A DNA stretch of 64,000 bases, taken from Bradyrhizobium sp. RP6. Its GTDB lineage: Bacteria > Pseudomonadota > Alphaproteobacteria > Rhizobiales > Xanthobacteraceae. Position 1 is the first letter of the stretch. Each line of letters starts with the position of its first letter. The notes beneath the pieces were generated by a model. The model saw nothing but the letters and a program-made list of their open reading frames with translations, was not told the origin of the DNA and searched no databases. Made by a program: the position numbers and the translations under genes. Of this stretch, positions 28,576-37,328 are shown piece after piece. The stretch is from the NCBI RefSeq assembly GCF_003837805.1, contig NZ_RQIT01000031.1:1-64000 (forward strand), written 5' to 3'.

Positions 28576-28812
28576 ATGTGTCTTTCGGTTCCGGCGAAGA
28601 TCGCGAAAATTCTACCCGACGACATGGCTCTCGTGTCGATCGATGGCCTCAGCCTGGAGATATCGATTGCCCTCGTCGACGAGCTCGATGTCGGCGATTA
28701 CGTCCTCGTCCATGTCGGCTACGCGCTCGCCAAGATCGATCCGACAGAAGCCAAACGCACGCTGGAGCTCCTGCAGGAGCTGGGCAGCGCCGCGCAGGAA
28801 TGCCGGTCATGA
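28576..28812 (+). CDS. hypC: Hydrogenase assembly chaperone HypC
   Basis: This 78-residue protein begins MCLSVPAKI; Cys2 binds HypD and the HupL precursor and carries the Fe(CN)2CO unit. YVLVHVGYALAKID is family-typical. It starts one base after the hypF stop and overlaps hypD by 4 bases (ATGA). Confidence 0.94.
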   Translation: MCLSVPAKIAKILPDDMALVSIDGLSLEISIALVDELDVGDYVLVHVGYALAKIDPTEAKRTLELLQELGSAAQECRS

Positions 28813-29951
28813 AATATTCTGATGAATTTCGCGACAAGATCATCGCGCAGGGACTTGCGCGTGCGATTGACGCTGAGGTCAGTTCGCAAAGAGCCTATCG
28901 GTTCATGGAATTTTGCGGCGGACACACTCATGCGATCTCCCGCTATGGCCTCGAGGATCTGCTGCCCGCGAACGTCCGGATGATCCACGGCCCCGGTTGT
29001 CCCGTCTGCGTTCTGCCCGCAAGCCGAATCGACATGGCGATCCGGCTCGTCGACCGACCAGAGGTCACTCTCTGCGTCTACGGCGACTTGATGCGCGCGC
29101 CCGGGTCGCAAGGACAGTCCCTGTTGCGAGCCAAAGCGCTGGGCGCTGACATTCGGATGGTCTACTCGACGCTCGACGCTATCCGGCTCGCCGAACAGAT
29201 GCCGGGCCGCGAGGTGGTCTTCTTTGCCATCGGATTTGAGACCACGACACCCCCAACGGCGAACATGATCCGGATTGCCGAGAGCAAGCGGATGGAGGGC
29301 CTGAGCGTGTTCTGCAATCACGTGCTTACACCCTCTGCGATGCACAGCATTCTCGAGAACCCGAAGATCCGCAACACCGGCGGCGTCCCAATTGACGGCT
29401 TCATCGGGCCTGCACATGTCAGCACCATTATCGGTACGCAGCCTTACGAGCCGCTGGCAGAACAGTTCGAGAAGCCGATCGTGGTTGCGGGATTTGAACC
29501 CCTCGACGTGCTGCAAGCTATATTGATGCTGGTGCGGCAAGTGAATCAACACCGCTATGAGGTAGAAAACCAATACAGCCGTGCAGTGACACGCGAAGGC
29601 AATCGGCGCGCCAAGGGCGAGGTGTCGCAGGTATTCGAACTGCGTGATCAGTTTGAATGGCGGGGGCTTGGACTCGTACCCAACAGCGGACTGAAGCTGA
29701 AGCGGTCGTATGCAAAATTCGACGCCGAGACGCGTTTTGCGATCCACGACATGCCTGTCGCAGACAATCCGGCGTGCGAGTGCTGTGCGATCCTGCGTGG
29801 CGCCAAACGGCCGGTCGATTGCAAGTTGTTTGGAAACATCTGCACTCCGGAAACGCCCATAGGGGCCTGCATGGTGTCATCAGAAGGGGCTTGCGCGGCG
29901 TACTGGACCTATGGCCGAGTTCGCGATGAACGGGTGAGGCAGAGGTCATGA
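28809..29951 (+). CDS. hypD: Hydrogenase formation protein HypD
   Basis: This 380-residue scaffold with a [4Fe-4S] cluster assembles Fe(CN)2CO together with HypC and HypE. It shows FCGGHTHAISRYGLEDLLP (Cys of the iron site), GPGCPVCVLP and the C-terminal Cys cluster around CECCAILRG ... DCKLFGNICTPETP. Length is normal. The stop overlaps the hypE start by 4 bases. Confidence 0.95.
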   Translation: MKYSDEFRDKIIAQGLARAIDAEVSSQRAYRFMEFCGGHTHAISRYGLEDLLPANVRMIHGPGCPVCVLPASRIDMAIRLVDRPEVTLCVYGDLMRAPGSQGQSLLRAKALGADIRMVYSTLDAIRLAEQMPGREVVFFAIGFETTTPPTANMIRIAESKRMEGLSVFCNHVLTPSAMHSILENPKIRNTGGVPIDGFIGPAHVSTIIGTQPYEPLAEQFEKPIVVAGFEPLDVLQAILMLVRQVNQHRYEVENQYSRAVTREGNRRAKGEVSQVFELRDQFEWRGLGLVPNSGLKLKRSYAKFDAETRFAIHDMPVADNPACECCAILRGAKRPVDCKLFGNICTPETPIGACMVSSEGACAAYWTYGRVRDERVRQRS

Positions 29952-30994
29952 GCGTGAAAGCCTATCCACGCAAGCTCGACGTAAAGAACGGGCGCGTTGA
30001 ACTTTCCCACGGATCTGGGGGCCGTGCCATGGCACAGCTGATCTCCGACCTTTTTCACCAAGCCTTCGGTAATGAATGGCTCGCCCGCTGCAATGATCAG
30101 TCGGCGTTTGACGTTTCGGCAGGCAGAATGGTGATGACGACCGACGGCTATGTGGTTACACCACTGTTCTTTCCCGGCGGTAATATCGGGTCATTGGCTG
30201 TGCACGGCACGATTAATGATGTGGCGATGTCCGGTGCGCGTCCCCTCTATCTGTCAGCCAGCTTTATCATCGAGGAGGGTTTCCGGTTTTCGGATCTGAA
30301 GACGATCGCGGATTCGATGGGCGCGGCAGCACGCGGGGCCGGCGTTTACATCATTGCCGGGGACACCAAGGTCGTCGAGCGCGGCAAGGCAGACGGTCTG
30401 TTCATCTCCGTGGCCGGGATCGGGCTTGTGGCCGATGGGCTGGATCTGTCCGCCGACAAGGTAAGGGTCGGGGATCGTGTGCTGGTGTCCGGAAGCCTCG
30501 GCGACCATGGGGTGGCGATCATGTCAAAACGTCAGAACGTCGCTTTTCAGACCGAAATCGTCTCGGACTCAGCAGCGTTGCATAATCTCGTAGCGGTCAT
30601 GATTGCCGCCGGCGGTGGCGGCATCCGGGTGATGCGCGACCCCACGCGCGGCGGGCTAGCTGCGGCTCTCAATGAGATTGCACATCAATCCGACCTTGGG
30701 TTCCATCTGCAGGAATCAACCATTCCTGTGAAGCCTGCGGTTGCGGCTACTTGCGAGCTGCTTGGACTCGAGCCGATCCATGTCGCCAACGAGGGCAAGC
30801 TGGTTGCGATCGTCGCGCCTGATTCGGCCGATGCCGTGCTTGCTGCCATGAAAGCGCACCCGCTCGCGACCGATGCAGCTGATATTGGTGAGGCGGTGGC
30901 TGACGATCACAAGTTTGTGCAGATGACCACCGGTTTCGGCGGTCGACGCGTCGTCGACTGGCTGTGGGGCGAACAATTGCCTCGGATCTGTTGA
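29948..30994 (+). CDS. hypE: Hydrogenase maturation factor HypE
   Basis: This 348-residue enzyme dehydrates the thiocarboxamide on its own C-terminal Cys to a thiocyanate that supplies CN. It has an N-terminal GSGGRAMAQLI segment, ATP-binding motifs of the PurM type and the required C-terminus PRIC ending in Cys348. It is the last gene of the hup-hyp block. Confidence 0.95.
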   Translation: MSVKAYPRKLDVKNGRVELSHGSGGRAMAQLISDLFHQAFGNEWLARCNDQSAFDVSAGRMVMTTDGYVVTPLFFPGGNIGSLAVHGTINDVAMSGARPLYLSASFIIEEGFRFSDLKTIADSMGAAARGAGVYIIAGDTKVVERGKADGLFISVAGIGLVADGLDLSADKVRVGDRVLVSGSLGDHGVAIMSKRQNVAFQTEIVSDSAALHNLVAVMIAAGGGGIRVMRDPTRGGLAAALNEIAHQSDLGFHLQESTIPVKPAVAATCELLGLEPIHVANEGKLVAIVAPDSADAVLAAMKAHPLATDAADIGEAVADDHKFVQMTTGFGGRRVVDWLWGEQLPRIC

Positions 30995-31375
30995 ACAGGG
31001 TACGCAGTGTCGATTTTCTGGAAGCCATCAGTGGTCATTGGCCATCAACTCCTGGAGCGCTATCGCTTGATAGGCAATCCTGCCAAACACGCGAAACGCC
31101 ATCTTTACTGCTTTCGAACTTCGGCAGGCTGTGATTTCGGTCGTTAGCTTCTCTGCGAGCCGAGACCGCAATTCGGAACTATTTATCGCCTATCGCTCAG
31201 TGTCGACGGTTAAGCTCAGCGAGCAAGGTCACACGATCCGCTCGGCACGCGTGGGTTTGAAATCCTGCGAAGCCTGTCAAATATCGCTGAATTCCTGCGC
31301 CATTTCGGTCGGTTGCGTCGCGATATCGCTGCTCGCTTCCGATAAGAAAGGCCGCGTCAGGCAGGGAGTTATCAA
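30995..31375. other. Gap between hypE and the ald remnant
   Basis: A short plus frame (31131-31379) and a minus frame (31197-31394) overlap here. The latter could be a decayed regulator divergent from ald, since a DATDRN-like segment vaguely recalls an Lrp start, but frames break at once, so I make no call. Confidence 0.35.
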
Positions 31376-32483
31376 ATGAAGGTCGGAGTCCCAAAAGAAA
31401 TCAAGGCGCATGAATATCGCGTGGGCCTTACTCCTGGAGCTGCCCGCGAATACGTGGCAGCGGGCCACAGCGTGATGATCGAGACCGATGCGGGCGCTGG
31501 CATTGGTGCAACCGATGACGATTATCGCAATGCTGGCGCAACGATTCTAACTTCCGCCGTTGAGGTATTCGCCTTGACCGAGATGATCGTAAAGGTCAAG
31601 GAGCCTCAGCCGTCCGAATGGTCTCAGCTGCGTGAGAATCACATCCTCTTCACTTATCTGCATCTGGCTCCCGACCTGGACCAGGCTACCGGCCTCCTGG
31701 AATCAGGATGCACTGCGATCGCCTATGAGACTGTAACTGATGCGCATGGTGGTCTTCCACTGCTGGCGCCGATGAGCGAGGTCGCGGGTAGGCTTGCGAT
31801 CGAAGCGGCGGGTAGCGCCCTAAAGCGGAGTACAGGCGGACGAGGCTGCTGATCGGTGGGGTGCCCGGTGTTCAGCCTGCCCGAATCGTGGTGATCGGAG
31901 GTGGCGTCGTCGGTACGCACGCGGCACGCATGGCGGTCGGTCTGGGCGCAGAAGTGACCATCATCGATCGTTCGATAATCCGGCTCCGCGAGCTGGACGA
32001 GCTATTCGAAGGACGCGTTCGCACCAGATTTTCAACTCGAGTCTGTAGAGGAAGAGGTATTTGCGGCGGATGTGGTGATTGGTGCCGTGCTCGTTCCAGG
32101 TGCGAGCGCGCCGAAGCTGGTCCGCCGGAGCATGCTGAGCTCGATGCGCAAGAGGGCGGTACTCGTGGACGTCGCTATCGATCAGGGCGGCTGCTTTGAG
32201 ACATCACACCCAACCACTCACGCGGATCAAACTTACGAAGTAGATGGCATCATTCATTAGTGTGGCCAATATGCCCGGCGCCGTTCCGCTGACCTCGAGT
32301 CAAGCACTGAATAACGCAACTCTGCCGTTTGGTTTGGCTCTGGCCAACAAGGGTTTTTCCGCCGTGCTCGAAAATCCCCATTTGCGCGCAGGCCTCAACG
32401 TCCATCGGGGCCGGCTAACTTACAAAGCGGTGGCCGAAAGCCTCGGGCTGCCCTTCTCACCGATCGAACAGGCTGCGGCCTGA
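31376..32483 (+). pseudogene. ald: Alanine dehydrogenase with three frameshifts
   Basis: Conceptually a full-length Ald of about 370 residues (NAD-dependent alanine/pyruvate interconversion). Frame A (MKVGVPKEIKAHEYRVGLTPGA ... SEVAGRLAIEAAG) runs to a stop at 31852 because one base is missing at GGRG-LLIGGVPGV. Frame B continues (IVVIGGGVVGTHAARMA, the NAD-binding fold) to about 32040. Frame C covers AADVVIGAVLVPGASAPKLV ... YEVDGIIH, ending in TAG at about 32260. Frame D gives VANMPGAVPLTSSQALNNATLPF to the natural stop 32483. Residues are well kept between breaks, so inactivation is recent. Ald affects alanine output by bacteroids, which makes the loss notable. Confidence 0.9.
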
Positions 32484-32518
32484 TCCCAAAGGCCCTCATG
32501 GGCGTTTCCTCCGTGACT

Positions 32519-32545
32519 AAGCCACCCTTTGGGGTGGCTTTTTTT
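32519..32545 (+). terminator. Rho-independent terminator after ald
   Basis: AGCCACCC / GGGTGGCT form an 8-bp stem with loop TTTG, followed by seven T residues. It lies 36 bases after the ald stop and is the clearest intrinsic terminator in the window. Confidence 0.92.
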
Positions 32546-33081
32546 CGGCTACACCCATCGACTGACGCCGCCGGCATCTATTTTGAGCGCGGAGCGTAGG
32601 TAGGATCACCAAACGAACACCTGGCTTCAGTCGCCCGCACGAGGGGGAGACAGTGTACTTTTGCCCCATACAGCGGATGTGAATGCCGGTTCTGCCCGCA
32701 ATACGGGGCAACTGAAAATGCGTTCCGCGGGCCCTGAGAGGGACGCGCATCACGGGTGTGACTGTATCTGGAGCGACCGCCGTGACCTTCTGACTGGCTG
32801 TGGCGAGGCGGACTGGTGAGGACCTGCCGGTTGCTGCCCGTGATGCTGTCGCGTAAGCCGCGGCTGTCCCGGTGAGTGGAATTAACAAGATGCGCTCTGG
32901 TTTGGACCCGCGGAGAACTTCGTGATGCCGCGCGACGCATCGATCTTAGCCGCGGCACGAAGGCGTTGGGGAGGATCTCAGATCGTCCCCCCTGAGTCTG
33001 GAGAAGGTGGTTCACCTGATCTGACTGCTGTGAATCAACCATGCGCAAATCAAAGCATCGAGATCAAGCCGCCACGCCCCT
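32546..33081. other. Unassigned stretch before the ferredoxin promoter
   Basis: Two overlapping minus-strand frames (32517-32888 and 32578-33048) are open but Arg/Ser/Pro-rich and unlike any family I know. I see no plus-strand gene. Confidence 0.4.
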
Positions 33082-33097
33082 TGTAGGATTTGCGACA
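33082..33097 (+). promoter_or_regulatory. NifA upstream activator site of the ferredoxin gene
   Basis: TGTAGGATTTGCGACA is an exact TGT-N10-ACA site, 63 bases before the -24/-12-like element. Confidence 0.7.
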
Positions 33098-33159
33098 GCG
33101 TGTCGAGGCGGCGATTTGCGTTATCGAAATTACTCCAGACGAATCAAGCTCAAACTGTC

Positions 33160-33175
33160 TGGCACAAGACTTGAT
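33160..33175 (+). promoter_or_regulatory. -24/-12 promoter of the ferredoxin gene
   Basis: TGGCACAAGACTTGAT has a perfect -24 box and correct spacing, but the -12 box reads TTGA instead of TTGC. Position and the NifA site upstream still favour a sigma54 promoter, perhaps a weak one. Confidence 0.6.
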
Positions 33176-33216
33176 AGCAAGAAACTGTCCCGCACCTTGC
33201 TTATGGAATCGCAGTG

Positions 33217-33420
33217 ATGGCTTACAAGATAATCGCATCCCAGTGCACCGTCTGCGGTGCGTGTGAGTTCGAGTGTCCCAATGCTGCGATCAGCCTGAAG
33301 AACGACATATATGTGATCAATCCGTCCCAGTGTACCCAATGTGAAGGGCATTTTGACGCGCCACAATGCGCGGTCGTTTGCCCGGTGCCCGATACCTGCG
33401 TGCCGGCAAAGGTAGGGTAG
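33217..33420 (+). CDS. Ferredoxin with two [4Fe-4S] clusters (FdxN/FrxA type)
   Basis: This 67-residue protein (MAYKIIASQCTVCGACEFEC...) has two Cys groups: CTVCGACEFECP and CTQCEGHFDAPQCAVVCPV, the spacing of nif-linked ferredoxins. It resembles the ferredoxin downstream of nifB (MPFKIIASQCTGCSACEPLCP). Such proteins pass electrons to nitrogenase or to cofactor assembly. It stands alone behind a NifA/sigma54-type promoter, so it should be expressed in nitrogen-fixing cells. A GTG one codon upstream is an alternative start. Confidence 0.88.
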   Translation: MAYKIIASQCTVCGACEFECPNAAISLKNDIYVINPSQCTQCEGHFDAPQCAVVCPVPDTCVPAKVG

Positions 33421-33748
33421 CCGACGAGAGGAGCTCCCGCACGAACATAATGAACACGCTCTCGACACCGCCGCCTTTCCTAACCGTCTCCTGTTTTTCT
33501 CACTTGCTAGCCGCGAGCTCGTGGTGACTCACGCGAGCCGCTCGCAGAGCTTGCGGCGGAACGAGCGCACCGCCCCGAGACCCCGGCAAAGGGACAGGAG
33601 TGAGCTTTAGTTTTTCTAAATTTTTCTGGCAAAATTTCATCACGACTAAATACAGCAGTCACCGCATTGCTGAAATGCGTCAGCTTTTTACCTTGACTGA
33701 AGCCGCGGGCTCGATGCCCGAGGCTGAGATGATGCATGGGAGAGCGAC
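33421..33748. other. Gap between ferredoxin and the XRE regulator
   Basis: No gene seen. An A/T-rich patch at 33606-33650 interrupts the otherwise GC-rich DNA and may hold the regulator promoter. Confidence 0.4.
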
Positions 33749-34381
33749 ATGGATGGTCGCGGCGATAGCAACGGCCCCAAGGACGCTTCCACGATCGAAG
33801 CTGACGATGCGGTCGACCAGCGCCTGGGTGAAACCGTGCGGCTGCTGCGGCAGCGCGCCGGCCTTTCGATCCAGGACGTCGCCAACAAGACCGGCCTGTC
33901 GACCGGCATGATCAGCCAGCTCGAACGCGCACGCGCGATGCCCTCGATCCGCACCCTGCGCCTGCTCGGCATCGCGCTCGATGTCCCCATCTCCTATTTC
34001 TTCGAAAGCAGCGATCCCGCCGACGGGCAGCGCTACATCGTGCGCAAGACCAACCGGCGGCTGCTGCGGCTCACCGCCAGCGGCGTCGTCAAGGAAGCGT
34101 TGACCCCGGAAGGCAAGGGCCAGCTCGAGCTCTACGAGCTCACGCTCAATCCCGGCGCCTCCTCCGGCACCGACTTCCTGCAGCACACCGGCGAGAAGGC
34201 GGGCTACATCCTCTCGGGCGGCCTGCGGCTGTGGCTCGACAACCAGGCCCATGTGCTGGAAGCCGGCGACAGCTTTCGTTTTCCGAGCGTCGTGCCGCAC
34301 ATGTTCGACAACCCGACCCAGCAGGTGGCGCGCGTGATCTGGGTGACGACGCTGCGCCAGACCGATTCGCCTGCGGTTTGA
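33749..34381 (+). CDS. XRE-family regulator with cupin domain
   Basis: This 210-residue DNA-binding protein has a helix-turn-helix at about residues 27-82 (LGETVRLLRQRAGLSIQDVANKTG, then ISQLERARAMPS) and a C-terminal cupin barrel (about 125-200; HTGEKAGYILSGGLRLWLDN, FRFPSVVPHMFDNP). This architecture usually senses a small metabolite. The very GC-rich codon use contrasts with the neighbouring nif genes and resembles chromosomal genes. It directly precedes sufC/sufS remnants, so it may be part of the same captured chromosomal piece. The target is unknown. Confidence 0.8.
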   Translation: MDGRGDSNGPKDASTIEADDAVDQRLGETVRLLRQRAGLSIQDVANKTGLSTGMISQLERARAMPSIRTLRLLGIALDVPISYFFESSDPADGQRYIVRKTNRRLLRLTASGVVKEALTPEGKGQLELYELTLNPGASSGTDFLQHTGEKAGYILSGGLRLWLDNQAHVLEAGDSFRFPSVVPHMFDNPTQQVARVIWVTTLRQTDSPAV

Positions 34382-34431
34382 GGCGCGCCAAGGGGTGTTC
34401 CGTATCCCGTTGAGTTTCCGGCGTGACTACA

Positions 34432-34750
34432 ATGAACTTCCTGCGGGCCGCACTGAACGCCCGACGCAAGGCGCGCGGCGAGCAGGAATTCTACACCCGC
34501 GAATTTCTGAAATGAGACGGTTGGCTTAACTTCGCCCAGGACATGCTCAAGCGCGGCTTCAATGTCGGCTTCTTCGGTCGCGAGAAGAAGCGCAACGAAG
34601 TTTTGCAGATGGCGCTGTTCGAGCCGAGCCTGTGCGGCCTGGACGAGATCGATGCTGGCCTCGACATCGACGCGCTGCGTATCGTCGCCAACGCAATCAA
34701 CGGCTTGCGTTCGCCGGGTCGACGGCTCGCAAGGAATGCGTCCATCTGAA
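34432..34750 (+). pseudogene. sufC: Remnant of sufC (Fe-S assembly ATPase)
   Basis: Codons from about 34432 read MNFLRAALNARRKARGE... to a TGA at 34513-34515, then continue in the same sense as a SufC C-terminal half: GREKKRNEVLQMALFEPSLC, LDEIDAGLDIDALRIVANAINGLRSP. The ABC signature, normally SGGEKKR, reads FGREKKR. The Walker A region is missing. SufC powers Fe-S cluster assembly in SufBCD. This piece cannot be active. Confidence 0.85.
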
Positions 34751-34787
34751 CGCCGACTTCTGCGAGATCAATTGCGATTTCTAAGTC

Positions 34788-35291
34788 ATGACGGGTCACA
34801 AACTGTACAGTCCGACTGGGGTCGGGGTACTTTACGGCAAGTCTGAGCACTGGCCTCGATGTCGCCCTTCAACCGGAAGATGATTCGCGAGGTTGCGTTC
34901 CAGTGTCATTTACGGCGATCCGCCACACCAGGTCAAAGCGGGTACGCCGCCGATCGTCGAAGCCCATCGGTTTAGGCGCCGCTGTCGATTACATCAATTC
35001 AATAGGCAAGGTGCAGAACCACACGCACGAGAAAATACTGCTCGGTTACCCGGAGGAGTCTCAGGCCATCAACTTCGTGCGCATGATCGGGACTCCGGCC
35101 GAGAAGGGCCGATCATTTCGTTTGAAGTGAAGGGAACACATGCGCATGATATTACCGCCATGCTCGACCGCGCCGGTGTAGCCGTTCGGACGGGGGCGCA
35201 CTGTGCGATGCCGCTGCTCAAGTGTTTCAGCCTGCTGGCGACGTGCCGTGTGTCCCTTGGACTTTACAATACACCGCGACTGCAGTGCTCT
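34788..35291 (+). pseudogene. sufS: Remnant of sufS (cysteine desulfurase)
   Basis: Fragments in shifting frames follow the C-terminal half of SufS in order: MTGHKLYSPTGVGVLYGK (contains the PLP-lysine motif TGHK), IYGDPPHQVKAGTPPIVEA, LGAAVDYINSIGK, FVRMIGTPAEKG, ISFEVKGTHAHDI, LDRAGVAVRTGAHCAMPLL (active-site Cys loop) and SLGLYNT. At least three frameshifts are needed. With the sufC piece before it, this is a decayed suf operon segment. Confidence 0.87.
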
Positions 35292-35557
35292 GCGATTGAA
35301 GGCGGAAGTCGGCCGCAAGCGGGCTGGCCGACATCACCTGCTGCGATGATGATGACGTGCACGATCCCATGCTGCAGAGCTCAACGCGAGCTGCGTCGCC
35401 TCGTTTACGCTCGCCAGGTCACGCGAGCAGTTGCCACGGCCTGATAAGGGCACGCACGGGCACATCGATCTCTTCGCAGCATCTGTAGGTTTCAGTAAGT
35501 ATAGAAGCATTGGCAAGCCTGTCAGAACTGGGCAGGAATTTCAGGCAGAGCCCGCCT
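35292..35557. other. Unassigned stretch before the nifD regulatory region
   Basis: Only short frames. An imperfect NifA-like site TGT-N10-ACG (35558-35573) begins just to the right. Confidence 0.4.
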
Positions 35558-35606
35558 TGTTCCATTTCGAACGGGGCCACACCAAGAGTTCTCTGCGAAA
35601 GCGGGA

Positions 35607-35622
35607 TGTCGGATTCGCAACA
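35607..35622 (+). promoter_or_regulatory. NifA upstream activator site of nifD
   Basis: TGTCGGATTCGCAACA is an exact TGT-N10-ACA site 70 bases before the -24/-12 box. A second, imperfect site (TGT-N10-ACG) lies at 35558-35573, giving the two-site layout common at nif promoters. Confidence 0.8.
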
Positions 35623-35691
35623 ACGCCCGTGTCACCGCACGAGGCGCGCTAAGTAGCTTTGATTGTTACGGTCTTGGTGCTCACGAGACGC

Positions 35692-35707
35692 TGGCATGCT
35701 GGTTGCA
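35692..35707 (+). promoter_or_regulatory. -24/-12 promoter of the nifDKENX operon
   Basis: TGGCATGCTGGTTGCA fits TGGCAY-N5-TTGCW at every position. Transcription would start near 35719, about 42 bases before the nifD ATG. Confidence 0.92.
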
Positions 35708-35760
35708 AAAGTCTTGGTCAAGAAGCCGCCCTCGCAACAGCTAACCTTGAAGGACATCAG

Positions 35761-37263
35761 ATGAGCCTCGCCACGACCCAGAGCATCGCAGAAATCAGGG
35801 CTCGCAACAAAGAGCTGATCGAGGAGGTGCTGAAGGTCTATCCGGAGAAAACCGCGAAACGGCGTGCCAAGCACCTCAATGTTCACCAGGCCGGAAAGTC
35901 AGACTGCGGCGTGAAGTCCAACATCAAATCCATACCTGGCGTGATGACGATCAGAGGCTGCGCCTATGCAGGCTCAAAGGGGGTGGTCTGGGGACCAATC
36001 AAGGACATGGTTCATATCAGCCATGGCCCCGTCGGCTGCGGTCAGTATTCGTGGGGTTCGCGTCGCAACTATTACGTTGGCACCACAGGTATCGATAGCT
36101 TCGTGACCCTGCAGTTCACCTCCGACTTCCAGGAAAAGGACATCGTATTCGGCGGCGACAAAAAACTGGTCAAAATTCTTGATGAAATCCAAGAGCTGTT
36201 TCCACTCAACAACGGCATCACGATCCAATCGGAATGCCCGATCGGATTGATCGGTGACGATATCGAAGCCGTCTCACGAGCGAAATCCAAGGAATATGGC
36301 GGCAAGACCATCGTGCCGGTCCGTTGTGAGGGCTTCCGGGGCGTGTCGCAGTCACTGGGCCATCACATTGCGAACGATGCGGTGCGAGATTGGATTTTCG
36401 GGCATCTCGAGGGCGATGGCAAACCCAAGTTCGAGCCGACGCCGTACGATGTTGCGATTATCGGAGACTACAATATCGGGGGCGACGCCTGGTCATCACG
36501 AATTCTGCTGGAGGAGATGGGCCTGCGGGTAATCGCGCAGTGGTCCGGCGATGGCTCACTGGCTGAGCTCGAAGCAACGCCGAAGGCAAAGCTCAACATT
36601 CTGCATTGCTACCGTTCGATGAACTATATCTCACGCCACATGGAAGAGAAGTTCGGTATCCCGTGGTGCGAGTACAATTTCTTCGGACCATTAAAGATCG
36701 CAGAGTCCTTGCGCAAGATTGCGGGTTATTTCGACGACAAGATCAAGGAAGGGGCCGAGCGGGTAATCGAGAAGTATCAGCCGCTCGTGAACGCGGTGAT
36801 CGCAAAATATCGGCCTCGCTTGGAGGGCAAGACGGTGATGCTGTACGTCGGCGGGCTCCGTCCGCGTCATGTGATTGGCGCATATGAGGACCTGGGGATG
36901 GAAGTCATTGGCACCGGATACGAGTTCGGTCACAACGATGACTATCAGCGGACAGCTCAGCACTACGTGAAGGACAGCACGCTTATCTACGATGACGTCA
37001 ATGGCTACGAGTTCGAGCGCTTCGTCGAAAAGCTCCAGCCTGACCTTGTCGGGTCAGGTATCAAGGAAAAGTACGTTTTTCAAAAGATGGGTGTGCCGTT
37101 CCGGCAGATGCACTCTTGGGACTATTCGGGTCCATATCACGGCTATGACGGATTCGCGATCTTTGCGCGCGACATGGACATGGCTATCAACTCGCCGATT
37201 TGGAAGAAAACGAAGGCCCCCTGGAAGGAAGCTTCGAGGGCCAAGCTCCAGGCTGCGGAATAA
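35761..37263 (+). CDS. nifD: Nitrogenase MoFe protein alpha chain NifD
   Basis: This 500-residue subunit holds FeMo-cofactor and half of the P-cluster. P-cluster Cys ligands lie in RGCAYAGSKG, GPVGCGQYSW and SECPIGLIGDD. The cofactor Cys lies in ILHCYRSMNY and its His in QMHSWDYSGPYHG. ATG 35761 gives MSLATTQSIAEI, the normal N-terminus; upstream in-frame codons extend into the leader and -24/-12 region. First gene of the operon. Confidence 0.98.
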   Translation: MSLATTQSIAEIRARNKELIEEVLKVYPEKTAKRRAKHLNVHQAGKSDCGVKSNIKSIPGVMTIRGCAYAGSKGVVWGPIKDMVHISHGPVGCGQYSWGSRRNYYVGTTGIDSFVTLQFTSDFQEKDIVFGGDKKLVKILDEIQELFPLNNGITIQSECPIGLIGDDIEAVSRAKSKEYGGKTIVPVRCEGFRGVSQSLGHHIANDAVRDWIFGHLEGDGKPKFEPTPYDVAIIGDYNIGGDAWSSRILLEEMGLRVIAQWSGDGSLAELEATPKAKLNILHCYRSMNYISRHMEEKFGIPWCEYNFFGPLKIAESLRKIAGYFDDKIKEGAERVIEKYQPLVNAVIAKYRPRLEGKTVMLYVGGLRPRHVIGAYEDLGMEVIGTGYEFGHNDDYQRTAQHYVKDSTLIYDDVNGYEFERFVEKLQPDLVGSGIKEKYVFQKMGVPFRQMHSWDYSGPYHGYDGFAIFARDMDMAINSPIWKKTKAPWKEASRAKLQAAE

Positions 37264-37328
37264 AGCAACTCATCTCGCTTGGGAAAGCCGGGCGATACCA
37301 ATCTCGACGATAGTGAAGGATTTCACCA

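Noticed and set aside
28719..29747. 342-codon minus-strand frame opposite hypD
   Set aside because: Shadow of hypD; no domain and no plausible ribosome site.
31197..31394. Decayed Lrp-type regulator divergent from ald
   Set aside because: Only a DATDRN-like segment is suggestive and the frame breaks at once; not enough to name.
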